Shown piece by piece: positions 10,792 through 21,119 of a stretch of DNA of 33,503 nt; positions within the stretch are counted from its first letter, which is position 1, and every line of letters starts with the position of its first letter. The stretch comes from Schoenoplectus triqueter (lineage: Eukaryota > Streptophyta > Magnoliopsida > Poales > Cyperaceae): assembly GCA_964058805.1 (NCBI GenBank), contig CAXKVV010001804.1:1-33503 (forward strand), read 5' to 3'. The notes beneath the pieces were generated by a model. That model had not been told where the DNA came from, made no database searches, and saw only the letters and a list, made by a program, of their open reading frames with translations. Made by a program: the position numbers and the translations under genes.

Positions 10792-13700
10792 ATGGAAGCT
10801 GAAACGCCGGCGCAGGAGCAGCCTGCCTTTCAGCTCTTTTCCACTACCAAACACAAACTCGGTAGCAAACCCGAAACCCATAACCCACCTTCCTCTCCTC
10901 CTAAACCCTCTGTCATAACCCTCTCCAAAACTCCTGTCGATTCCGACTCCTTCTCCGATCTCCGCCTGTCAGAGTGGGCGGTTTCCACGTGTCGTGCGCT
11001 GGGCATGCGCCGCCCCACACCTGTCCAGCGCGAGTGCATCCCTCGCATCCTCGCCGGTGACAACGTCTTGGCCGTAGCGCCGACGGGGAGTGGTAAGACC
11101 GCGGCCTTTACCCTTCCGATACTTCATCGACTAGCCGAGGAGTTGTTTGGAGTGTATGCATTGGTTCTGTCACCTACAAGGGAGCTTGCTACTCAGTTGG
11201 CCGAGCAATTCAGAGCTCTTGGTGCGCCTATTAATCTAAGGTTTGGTTGTGGTTGCAAGTAGAGCATTTGTAGGAAATGTTTTCAGTAGGAATGGTTAAA
11301 TTGCAATTATATCTTAAATTTGGGTTATGTGTGGCCGGGTATGATGGAGCCATGACTCTGTTTATGCCCCTGTTTGTAGTACTTAGCATTATGCTCTCCC
11401 CCTAACGATCAACCTGAGCATTAGAACGCCAAAAGAAACTCTTTTCCAAGTATTTATTTGTTTCTTTTGGTGGCGCGAACAATTATCATGGTCATAAGAC
11501 ACAAGACCTCAGTGATGTTGCTTATTTGGGCCATCTGATTTAGCATCATTATAGAGAGATAAATTAGGAATAAACCAGATAGTTTCATGCCAAATGCAAG
11601 AGCGGTACTATGTTTGTTTTGCTATATTGACAATCATGAAAAACAGATTTGTTATTTAAAATGTTTTTCAAGGTGTGTAGTCGCAATAGGGGGGTACAAT
11701 ACAATTGATCAAGCAAAAGCCTTGGCAAAGAAGCCTCATGTTGTGATAGCTACACCTGGCAGAATTAGAGCTTTGATGGAGGCTGTTGAACTTGCTGCGG
11801 TTTTCTCCCATACCAAGGTTGGAGGTTAAAAAATTTATTGACCTATTTTTCCATGTACACTATGCAGATGAGAAGTACCCCTGCACCCCCTTTGAATTGT
11901 GATAAGTAGTAGTAGTTTTGCTTTCTGTGGATATATATATATATTTTTTTAAAAAAGCCTGGTTTGTCTCTTTGTTATATGTCTTAAACTAGAAAAGATG
12001 ATCTTGTACATGAACTTGGTGCATGTAGAAAAATAGATGATATCTGTTATTAATTAGGGTGCATGTGATTGCTATCAGTTGAGAATGTACCTTTTCCTTG
12101 AAAGACTAATGGTCCTCGTGTCTTGTGTGTTCACAGTTTCTGGTGTTGGATGAGGCTGATAGGGTCTTGGATGCGAATTTTAAGGAGGATCTTGACATAA
12201 TTCTCCATCTTTTACCCAAAAAGCGGCAAACACTGTTCTTCTCAGCCACCATGACTGGTAATTTACGAACACTTTCAAAAGTTTCTGGAAATAAATATTT
12301 CTTGTTCGAGGGGGACAGAGAGGGCAAGACAGTTGAAACTCTGAAGCAACAATACCTTAGAGTACCGCCTGACTTGAAGGAGCTATACCTCGCTCATATT
12401 TTATCCAACGTGGAGGAAGAGGGTATCCGTTCAGCGATTGTATTCGTTTCCACTTGTAGGTATGGCTAATTACTCTTGTTTTTATGCACATATATGAGTT
12501 ATTCTGGTTCTACCATTCTACTATACTTCTATGTTCTAGGTCTTTCTGGAAGAAACTGGGTTATTCTGGCTGGTTTTGAGCATAGTTACTCAATTTGGAC
12601 GTGTGTCAGATGGTCAATAGTTGAATTGAGGTTAATATCAAGTCATTGTGTTAAACAGCTTTAATGGTACTTCCATTTATATAACTGCGGTCAATGAGCA
12701 TGACTTGTTATATATTTGTTTATATTATGTTCGTTCATGTATAATATGTTTGCAGAACGTGTCACTATCTAGAGCTATTGTTGGAAGAGTTGGGCCAAGC
12801 AGCAGTGGCGCTGCATTCCCACAAGTCACAATCTCTTAGACTTGCATCACTGAGCCGATTCAAATCTGGTCAGGTGTCAGTGTTGCTTGCTACTGATGTT
12901 GCTAGCCGAGGCTTAGACATCCCAACAGTTGATCTTGTCATCAATTATAATATCCCTAGGTTTGTTTAGTTCCAAGCTTCATTTTCTCCTTTTATTCATA
13001 CTGAATTATGTACCAGATTTCAGTGCCATTTTTGTCAGTCAGGGTTATTGCTGTTTTAAAAACAAGTTCATTCTACCAGTAGATGTTACAACCTCACCTC
13101 TTTTATCTTTTGTTGTGCTTATGGACTTGCTTACAGCATCTTGTTACATAGAATTCTTATCTTTTTTCATGCTGCTGCAACTTCTTGTTACTTAAGTATG
13201 AAATTTTTAGCCTACCCCAATTTATTTGCGACTGAAGGCTTTGTTGTTGTTGTTGTTGTAAGTATGAATTTTGTATATTATATATTAGTCTCAACTCAGC
13301 TAGTTATTAATTGAAATACAGACATGGTTGAATCCCAAAATTGTGATATCCTTTGTTCATACAATATAAAACCACCAGTTTCTTCAAAAGCTGAGGTTAA
13401 TGAATGTTCATATGCCTATAATATTTATTTTGATGTACTTTTGGTTGATTGTAGGGATCCTAGTGACTATATTCACCGAGTGGGAAGAACTGCGAGAGCT
13501 GGCAGAAGTGGTCGTTCTGTGAGCTTCATAACTGAGGTTTTCCTCTCTTTGTTCTTTATTCACGGGCAATTATGTTCTTTCTGATATTTTTCTTTTCCAA
13601 TAGCAATAATTTCTTTCTGTTTTCTGAAACAAAAGAAATGGGAGAAGACAAATCCTCTCTAGGCCCGGTACATCTTCACTCTGTATAGGCGAATATTTTA

Positions 13701-14722
13701 CATATAAGTTTAACTTATTTTGTCTTTTGGCCATATAGTTATCATGTATTTAGTTATTTTTTATTTGCATTGAGGGTACATTTTTTGAGTGAGGCTTAAT
13801 CTTATTTCATGGTGGTTTACAGAGAGATGAATCTCTTGTGCATGAGATAGAAGGTGTTATTAAGAGACAATTGGAAGAGTATAGCTGTGATGAGAAAGCT
13901 GTTTTTGATGATATTACTCAGGTAATTTTTTTTTGTTTTCCATAAATTTTAATTTTAGAAGTTGTTCTTCTTATTTCAAATGCCAGTCCACCAAAGTCGT
14001 CAGCAATTTGTATGTTATAATATACTGGGAATGCATATAATTTGGATTGAGATAGGCAGCTCTAGCTAGGAACAGTCCAATTTGAACTGTTAATTTTGAC
14101 TATAATGAAATGGCATTTCTTTTGTTGCTATTAGTTTGATCTCCTTTGCCCTTGTTTGGGCTGTTTCTTGGTTGATGGTTGATGGTTCATTTTTTGTTTT
14201 ACTTCACAAGTGAAAACAAGTTTCATGGCCACAGTGAAACATAGTTTCATGATTGAGGGTAAGACAGGGTTGTTGGGGTCTGATTGAGTGTAGTTCTTTG
14301 CTCACATTTTAGAGAAGTCAGGCATGCTGGATTGAACAATTATTTTGCTATTTCACCAGATGTTAGTTGATGATGTTATGCAATATGGTCACTTATCATT
14401 TGTATCAGTTAAGCATATTATTTGGGACAGAGTCTGGTGGACTAAATGTTGTGTTGTACACTTGTACTCGAGTAGTCTAGTAGTATCTAATGTAGAATTA
14501 AATATTGTAGTATCTCTTTGTACCTCTTTTCTCTTTGTAGTGGTTAAATAAACATAGTTGTACCTCTCCACTTATCACATCAATGCAACAATGTAGGTGT
14601 TTGTGGCTAGAAGAGTAGCAAAAATGAAGATGATTGATGATGGATTTGAAGAGCAAGCACAAGCAAGAAAAGATCGGAAACTAAAAGTTCTTACAGAGCA
14701 GGGTAAGAAAAGGAAGCGATAA
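10792..14722 (+). CDS. RH36: DEAD-box ATP-dependent RNA helicase, RH36/DBP8/DDX49 type, 7 exons
   Basis: An ATP-driven RNA helicase; its relatives (yeast Dbp8, human DDX49, Arabidopsis RH36/SWA3) act in nucleolar pre-rRNA processing. Exons: 10792-11240, 11673-11817, 12137-12459, 12756-12959, 13455-13536, 13823-13921, 14597-14722. All introns are GT-AG, phases agree, and the joined frame is 475 aa ending in TAA. Motifs: [19 protein letters not shown] with the Q-motif Gln at 79, motif I APTGSGKT (96-103), PTREL (128-132), GG (156-157), TPGR (177-180), DEAD (203-206), SAT (234-236), IVFVSTCR (299-306), [11 protein letters not shown] (352-362), [11 protein letters not shown] (381-391). The C-terminus [13 protein letters not shown] followed by a basic KKRKR tail matches RH36 and suggests nuclear/nucleolar location. 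Motif I has Pro where AQTGSGKT is common. The first ATG with open frame to motif I was used. The gene looks intact. Confidence 0.95.
13208..13258 (+). mobile_element. 5'-truncated Au-like SINE tail in a helicase intron
   Basis: The 51 bp contain GCCTACCCCAATTTATTTGC, GACTGAAGGCT and a (TTG)n end, the typical 3' end of plant Au-family SINEs. It is flanked by TAAGTATGAAATTTT (13193-13207) and TAAGTATGAATTTT (13259-13272), a 14-15 bp target duplication. The tRNA-like head is missing, so this is a 5'-truncated retroposition. It lies inside the intron between helicase exons 4 and 5. Confidence 0.8.
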
Positions 14723-15011
14723 TGTCATTCTCAGGCAAGTAGGTTGTTATGTAATATCACTCGAGTTGGGCAGTTTTGTTGTATTCTCGAGTATTTTTCC
14801 TTTTAGAAACTTGTAACTTAATTTTTTTTCTTTATGCTAGTAACGGTGATACAGTTTTCCTTTCAACATGTTCCTTATTATTCCTTTTTATATCAGTGGT
14901 AGAATCCAGTTCCATACCCAACCGTGACAGGTTACGGATCAACTGGCTTGACTCACTGAAATAAGATGAAACGTCGACCCTTTTTTTTTTCCCTAATGCT
15001 GAATATATGGT
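14723..15011 (+). other. Helicase 3' UTR and downstream spacer
   Basis: T-rich sequence follows the helicase stop. No other gene is seen. It ends at the target duplication of the next MITE. Confidence 0.4.
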
Positions 15012-15460
15012 CAGTGGTGGATCTAGGATTTTAATTAGGGGAAAGCAATTATCTGATTGTAATGGCTTATCGGGTTCAAATTTATTAATTAATTGGGTAC
15101 TAAATAAAAAAAATTAATAATTTAATATATATACTTAACTAATGATTTTTTTATTAAATAATAACATTTTATATATTAAAATAACAATAAAATAAAGCTC
15201 AAAGTAATAGATAATCAAGTTGATGAAGAAAGTTTTCGACTAAAGAACTTTATATTTTGATATCTTTGTATAATTATTTCATTATGTACGGTATTAAATG
15301 TTTTTTTTTCTCAATAAAAATAACCAGACAATTCGGGGGGGGGGGGCAAAAAAAATTTCTAGGGGGGCACGTGCCGAAAATATTACTGAAAAACACTATT
15401 TTTCAAAATCCAGGGGGGGGGGACACGTGCCCCCCCTGGATATCCCTGGGTTCGCCCCTG
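15012..15460 (+). mobile_element. hAT-like MITE, copy B, with perfect 8-bp target duplication
   Basis: Ends CAGTGGTGGATCTAGG and CCTGGGTTCGCCCCTG are inverted relatives. The duplication TATATGGT stands at 15004-15011 and 15461-15468. The inside is AT-rich on the left. On the right are runs of 12, 6 and 10 G (15335-15346, 15362-15367, 15413-15422), two CACGTG-centred palindromes (GGCACGTGCC and ACACGTGCCC) and a C-run. It encodes no transposase. The same family occurs at 10101-10535 (inverted) and 29130-29516 (same orientation). Confidence 0.9.
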
Positions 15461-15468
15461 TATATGGT

Positions 15469-15935
15469 GCACAATTTGTTGGGGGTGATTGATCGTTAAA
15501 CCTCAGCTTAGATTAATGACAAATGTGTTAGATATGTATACATGCATGTGTAAACACGGATACAAATAAATGTTTTTGTTTGAACATGTTTGTACGTGAT
15601 GTGTTTATGTATTATATGTACAGTGTTGTTAAATATGTGTGATTAATATATGAATTATTTTGACATGTCTAACACGTTGAACATGAACACACACGTGTAG
15701 CATGTATATAATACTTCAGTATATTAGACTTTTAAAATGTTTGTGTGCTTAAAAGATTAGATTGATACTAAAGTTAGAGATCAGAATTACTCTAACATGT
15801 ATGATATTTTTGAATATGATATGTTAATTTTATTTTTTATGATAAGACACATAATGTGTCGTGTTAGTACGTGTTTGAACATGTGTGTTTTAACATGTTA
15901 AAAATTCAAAAATTCAAACACACACGTCTAAAATA
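15469..15935. repeat. AACACG/ACACGT-rich degenerate repeat (left part)
   Basis: ACACG, ACATGT and GTGT words recur at high density (AACACGG, AACACGTTG, ACACACGTGTAGC, GTGTCGTGTTAGTACGTG). The same texture resumes at 16108 after an inserted MITE and runs to about 16260, so it was one repeat before the insertion. It is non-coding and no ends can be set. Confidence 0.45.
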
Positions 15936-15943
15936 CATGACAC

Positions 15944-16099
15944 TAATGGAGAAACTTCAACTATAATAAATCACAATTAAGGAGGGGACAATCTTTTATA
16001 GTGAATAGTGATTTGTATGAATTATTAATGAATTCTTTACTAAGTTTTAGATTTAAGAGGGGCCACAACCCAAAATCATTGAATGAAGTTCCGCTATTG
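15944..16099. mobile_element. hAT-like MITE nested in the ACACG-rich repeat
   Basis: The left end TAATGGAGAAACTTCA and the right end in reverse complement CAATAGCGGAACTTCA are related. Flanks CATGACAC (15936-15943) and CGTGACAC (16100-16107) match at 7 of 8 positions, an 8-bp duplication. At 156 bp it is non-coding. Removing it with one flank copy joins two ACACG-rich stretches. Confidence 0.7.
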
Positions 16100-16297
16100 C
16101 GTGACACGTTAGCACGTCATGTTAAACGTATTCGTGTTTAACACATGTCAACACTTATAGCACATACAAATTCAATAAATTTCAAATAAAATTAGAGAAA
16201 TATATAAAATATCAGAAAAATTACACATGACATACATAACATACACGTTAATCAGTATCTTATTCATCATATTCATTGTGAACTTCGGTTGAATCTG

Positions 16298-16345
16298 CAC
16301 TACCAGAAATTTATAATTTCCGATTTTGTGGGCTTTCGACCTTCC
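16298..16345. mobile_element. Possible single end of a CACTA transposon
   Basis: CACTACCAGAAATTTATAATTTC resembles the CACTACNAGAAA ends of plant CACTA elements. I could not find a matching opposite end (TTTCTGGTAGTG-like) nearby, so only one end, or a chance match, is present. Confidence 0.3.
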
Positions 16346-16552
16346 ATTTTTTCTTTTTGAGAAAGAAGACTGGTAAATAATTTTCTAAAATGGAATAATA
16401 TGTTGATATGTCGTGATGTCACCTATTTGGTGATATGCAAGGTACAGAATCGGTATTATTTTATTTATGAGCCGTGTAATGGTCTTTTGTATGGAGTTTG
16501 TTTTCTTATTTTTTTTTTCAAAGATCTTGCAGTTTGTGTTGGGCTGAGCCCA

Positions 16553-17700
16553 TTAATTTAGAGTCTGATTCAATGAGCTAACGGAGAATGTAAGCGTGAA
16601 AGAAATGGAGAAGAGAGAGGTTGTCGCCTGGATCGAATCTGAGTGGATTTTGACAAGTAATCTGGCCAGAGTGCGAATGTATGCACAACGAGAGTGGCAC
16701 ACAGTAGAGAAATTGATTGAAGGAAAGAAATGCTGATTCTTTCTTATTCTTGAGAGATCGGCCTTGAACCCGTGGGCCTCAAGACTTCCGATTGGACGAC
16801 GATGACTCTGTCGTGGCATGACTGTGGTGACCTTGACACAATGCGGAAGCTGGAAGTTCGATCATTTAACTCTCGATTTTTTTTTTGATAGCAGTGGTTT
16901 CTATGTGTTTCATTTGTGAAACACAATATTTATTTGATATCACAACCCGATATCATAGATATTACTATTGAGTTCAACTACGTAGCAAAACACCAAGTTC
17001 AATTAGAAACAAATTTACCTCTCGAATTGGTTTCTTGAAAAGAGAAATTGGTGGTTGGGAAGGAAGAAGAGGGAAAAAAGAGTTTAGACAATTACTAGAA
17101 TATTAGCGGAAGTTTTGTTGGTTTTTTGTCTGAGTAGCAGGGAGAGAATAGTGAGAAGAATAGACTTTTTTGATATAGAAAGGAGAATAGATGAAGAAAA
17201 AACGGTATAATTTCTGAAACGGGTAAGGACTTAATTTCAATGATGTTTTTGTTCTGATATTATATTAGAATTAGAGGAGAAGGGGAGAAAGAATTATAAT
17301 AAGAATATAATAATCTTCATTATTTTACAATACATTGATAATAATGATTAAAAATATATTTATAGACTAATTGTTTAATTAACTGATTCTAATTACTAAG
17401 CATCTCCTATATTATACATCACACAATATTTTTTATCTAATATCTAAGCAATTTTATTCATCTCCAAACTATGCATTACATTATATTTTCAATACATTTC
17501 CTAAAATAGCAGCGTTATTTCTTATTTAAAACTTACCAAAATATTATCTTAAATGATTGAGCCATTAAAATACTTACATTATAAATCAAAAAACTAACTT
17601 ATTCTCATACATGATCAAAAAAAGATACAAGCTCGGCTCATACTCTCTAGAAATTCACTGTCTATCACTGCCCAAAATAATCAAATTGTCGATTGGCCTC
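16553..17700 (-). mobile_element. Copia-like retrotransposon fragment: LTR, primer-binding site and leader
   Basis: Read on the minus strand, 17700 to 17263 looks like an LTR: a TATA box (TCTATAAATATA), an AT-rich R/U5 and an end TTCTAATA. It is followed at 17262-17251 by TAATATCAGAAC, a decayed form of the copia primer-binding site TGGTATCAGAGC. The next 700 bp are leader-like. Short minus-strand frames (16553-16819 and 16744-16926) show no Gag or Pol motif that I recognise, and no second LTR is visible. The outer LTR end near 17700 is a guess. Confidence 0.42.
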
Positions 17701-17879
17701 ACATGATAGAGGTATCAGAAAAAAGTAAACTGAGGGCATGACCTAAATCAGCGCTCTGTAATAATCTCTGTACAAAAATCTCACTTGTCAGTGAGGGAAA
17801 AATGTTTATGGTATATTTGAAAACGAGATAAAATTGAGTGATAGTGTATGTAAGAGAGGTGATAAATTTATCTTCATTA

Positions 17880-17930
17880 TCTCTTTCTTTTATTGGGTTC
17901 CCAAATAGAGCCTTAGGGGTTGTGCCTTTT
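17880..17930. repeat. Possible MITE end (GGGTTCCCAAATAGAGCC)
   Basis: GGGTTCCCAAATAGAGCCT at 17896-17914 resembles the ends of common plant miniature elements (AGGCTCTGTTTGGGAACCC). No matching opposite end was found, so it may be a relic. Confidence 0.25.
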
Positions 17931-17975
17931 AAGTTTTCTTGGGTTTTCATATTTTGAGGTCTGATTCCATTATAA

Positions 17976-18110
17976 GGTCCTGTTCGGCGTTGTTACTGTG
18001 CGCATAGAAAAAAAAATTAAGTCTGAGTGAATTTTTTTTTCCGCGCGCATAGTAAAAATTAGTTCAATTCCGTGATATTTTCCCCACGCGTGGAGGAAAC
18101 GAACAAGGCA
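17976..18110. mobile_element. PIF/Harbinger (Tourist-like) MITE
   Basis: The left end GGTCCTGTTCGGCG and the right end in reverse complement TGCCTTGTTCGTTTCC share the CCTGTTCG/CCTTGTTCG core. The element is flanked by TAA on both sides (17973-17975 and 18111-18113), the target typical of Tourist elements. At 135 bp it holds two CGCGCA/GCGCAT-type words and encodes nothing. Confidence 0.62.
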
Positions 18111-18339
18111 TAATATTCTACCGGTGGAGTAACTATCCGGATTAATTTGAATCATCAGATTTAAAAAATAATCAGGAACAAATACAACGGTGTGATTTAG
18201 ATTTATGGAACTGTACTTAACGATTAGAGATAGATAAGCAGAGGACGTGAATTCATATTTTGCAAACCCAATATTAGTGGTCCGTGCATAAATTGAATAA
18301 GCTCCAAAGGACGGCCGTGCTGAAAACAGGTCAGCTCAA

Positions 18340-18500
18340 GACACCACATCAGCCATAAGCATTTCGTCAAACATTTTGTAGACATCAATCAGCAACTTAA
18401 TTTTGTTCTTTTCCAAGGACCAATTGTCGAAATAACAATGTCCCTTTTCTCAATTAGGTCAAAGAGCTTTCCAACTTCCACCCACCCAAATCGCATGCAC
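18340..18500 (-). pseudogene. Pentatricopeptide-repeat (PPR) gene relic
   Basis: On the minus strand 18500 to about 18420 reads MRFGWVEVGKLFDLIEKRD followed by IVIST, matching the PPR pattern of a CG-x-VE-x-ARKLFDE-x-x-ERD-x-VSWN unit. After a frame change, about 18400 to 18345 reads LIDVYKMFDEMLMADVVS, a second PPR-like unit, then a TGA where WT/WN is expected. PPR proteins bind organelle RNA. With a frameshift, stops and no further intact repeats this is a dead fragment. Sequence up to about 18760 may be a more decayed continuation. Confidence 0.55.
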
Positions 18501-19725
18501 ATCTTTGTAAGTTTCGATTCACAATTAAGGCGTTTCAATCGGCCATCGGGAATGCTTTACCAAACAGGCCATGTTACCATCTGCCTTTCAAGCAATAACG
18601 ACGATGTCGTGCCATAAACTTCAATCAATAAACGGGAAGTTGCGTGTCGTGTTAAATGCCTCTGATGTTCATTTGTCAGTACAGGTGGACAGAATGCCGC
18701 TCGCAAGCATGGTTTTCAGAGCGTACACGAATGATTGTGCTGCATTGAAAAGTCCAAGGAAAGCGAATTTGATCAAAATAGACAGAGGGAATAAGGGATA
18801 TTAGGTGGGTCCCGGTTGACAGTGAGGCACTTTAGCCAGTAGGTTTGTGGGAGGAGGAGGTTGGATGCATTATTGCTCGACTGAGCTAGGGGTTCAAAAG
18901 TTTCATCTAGGTTTGTCTGGCACGGGTAAGTCATAAGAATAAGATAGTGTATGTTGGAATAGTGGGGGTAAAGGAATATCCTCAAAGTTGTATAAAGCAC
19001 AAAAAAGCAAGATGGAGAAAAATATTAAATCCTCCTTTTTTCTATGTTTTACAAGAGAGATCCAACTCGATCTTCTCTAACAACGAAAATTTCAAACTTA
19101 ACGTTGCTCTTCTGATTGGATTGGTGCCAGGCTTATGAGGTAATTAAGAAATTACCACTTGATGTTCTTCTATCAAGATAACAGAACACAAGGCTTGTGG
19201 AGTAACTAGTAATTCAAAAGATCAAATATGTACCAATCTATCAAAGATGATTATCTTGCTAGCTACAAGCTTATAGCTTGTTATATTTTAGGACAAACAG
19301 AAACTAAATTTTATGCATAACTTGAGCGAAACACCCTTGAAAGCAGTTATATTACAGGCCAGCTTGTAAGTTGTAACCACACAAACAAATTAAGAAGAAA
19401 CCATGTAAAGATCAAAACTAACAAAACAAAGGACAAGGCAGTTATTTATTCCGAGGAAGCCGTCCAACCCAATTTTAAGTGCATATAATTGTTGTTAAAG
19501 GTACTCTTGCACAATTTTTGCTGTAGATGGAAATAGTCATTTTATCTTGCTGACGTCCATACGCCTTCAATTTCGTAAGCCTTTCCGATAAAATGCATCT
19601 TACATGCTGAATCAGGCCATCTCAGTTAGATGTCGAAAGCAATTTCTCACTCCATTGATGGGGCTCGATGGAAGTGCATGATGAGGACCCATACAGATCA
19701 ATTAGGTCCATAAACTAACAATAAA
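18501..19725. other. Intergenic region, partly 3' flank of the Aux/IAA gene
   Basis: Open frames at 18571-18804 and 18947-19138 resemble no family I know and have no supporting structure. The part next to 19725 should hold the 3' UTR of the minus-strand Aux/IAA gene. Confidence 0.35.
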
Positions 19726-20918
19726 TCATTTGGAATTCATCGTTTCCTTGTTTCTTGTTGTGTTCAGCATGATTCTCAACTTCTTACATGATGATACAAA
19801 TATCCTACATAAATCACAAGCATGGAAACTCAATCAACACAATCTGTCATTTTGAAATTAGATCATTAATAATTTCCATCAGTAGATTTTACTGGTAAGA
19901 GAAATATATGTAGGCTGGTCCCGGTACATACCTACACTAGTGGCATGAAACCACAAAAACTCGAAAAGGGAAAAAGACAAACTATCTTGATAATTACTGA
20001 ACCAATATGCTAGGAAAATCATAAATGGTCAAGGATAATTGAAAGTGCTGTGTAAATTATACTTACTCCCAGGGAACATCTCCAAGCAACATAAGATCTC
20101 TGTCTTTATCTTCATAGGCAATCATGTAATCAAGTGTATATTTGCCATCCATTCTTAGTATCTCGCCTATGTTTTTCATCAAATGAAGATCATTAGTTTA
20201 CTTACAAAAAGAATTTGTTCAACAAATAGATATAAATATAAAATCTCAAGTTTTGTTAAATATGTACCTAAAGAAAAACATCCGAATAAATTCTCTAAGG
20301 CTTCTCTAAGCTCTTTGTACCCCTTATAGTTTTTCAGATCAACCTTCCTAAGGTAAGGAGCTCCATCCATGCTCACCTTCACAAACCACCCTGCCACCTC
20401 ATTGTTGCTCTTCATATATTGGAAGCAATTCCTCATTGAAGAACGGACGGGTGGCCAACCAACTAATTGTACCCTGCAATATTTTCATTCAACACTTTTA
20501 GTCTAAGTGTATCAACGACTGATACTGGATCATATTGAAGGACCGTGCCAGTTTAGTATGGACATGTACTGTACTGTACCAGACCTGGCATAACAATCTA
20601 AAGTCACAGGGATATTACCGGAGTTCCAAATTCTGATGGTGCCACTTTTTTGCATCGAGCAAGGAATGCAGACATAAATAAAATCTTAATAATCCTAACT
20701 GGTATACTGTGTTGCACCAAAATGGCACACAACGATCAGTATAATTCCCCTTGTACTTCTACAAGGAGACTTAAATCTTACTTGGATGAAGGCTTGTCAT
20801 GGTTGTCATCCTCAACCAATCTACTATCAGGTGAGCTTCTCTTCTGCCGTGTCTCTCTCGGTTTCTTTATCTCAACAATCCCTGGTAGGCCGAGGCGGAG
20901 CTCTGTATCCTTTTCCAT
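19726..20918 (-). CDS. Aux/IAA auxin-responsive transcriptional repressor, 4 exons
   Basis: A short-lived nuclear repressor that binds ARF factors and is removed through TIR1/AFB in the presence of auxin. Exons: 20918-20782, 20473-20268, 20166-20067, 19804-19726; joined length 522 nt, 173 aa plus TGA. Introns are 308, 101 and 262 bp with GTAAGA, GTACAT and GTAAGT donors and AG acceptors; phases agree. Domain I is TELRLGLPG (5-13, LxLxL EAR motif). A KR pair (26-27) fits the first half of the bipartite nuclear signal. The degron is VGWPPVR (50-56). Domain III is [16 protein letters not shown] (77-92). Domain IV has [16 protein letters not shown] (132-147), then [12 protein letters not shown] (149-160). 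The intron before the degron is a known family position. Odd points: [16 protein letters not shown] replaces the usual segment before YEDKD, GDW is RDL, and the tail lacks the basic MKGSEA-like signal. It appears intact; the subfamily is unclear. Confidence 0.93.
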
Positions 20919-21021
20919 TCTTCACTCTCGCAATGTATCAAATTCTCTTTACAAGTTCAATTTGTTCCTTTGCTATATAGTAAGTTGACTAGTTTAGATT
21001 GCGTATGTTCTTATACATGAG

Positions 21022-21028
21022 ATATATA
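21022..21028 (-). promoter_or_regulatory. Probable TATA box of the Aux/IAA gene
   Basis: The minus strand reads CCTATATATCTC here, 104 bp upstream of the ATG, a usual place for a TATA box with a short leader. A weaker alternative, CTATATAGC, lies at 20972-20980. Confidence 0.5.
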
Positions 21029-21074
21029 GGGAGGAATTAAATAATGGAGATAAGAACTTAAGAAGAATTAAGAA

Positions 21075-21119
21075 GAGACAACACCTCTTGAAAATTCATC
21101 GGTGCTGGTCCCTGAGACA
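21075..21119 (-). promoter_or_regulatory. Two TGTCTC auxin-response elements upstream of the Aux/IAA gene
   Basis: The minus strand reads TGTCTC at 21080-21075 and again at 21119-21114, 47 and 86 bp upstream of the proposed TATA box and in the same orientation. TGTCTC is the classic site bound by ARF factors, and Aux/IAA genes are usually induced by auxin through such sites. The match is by sequence only. Confidence 0.5.

Noticed and set aside
16553..16926. Two overlapping minus-strand open frames (88 and 60 codons)
   Set aside because: They lie in the leader of a copia fragment and show no Gag or other domain.
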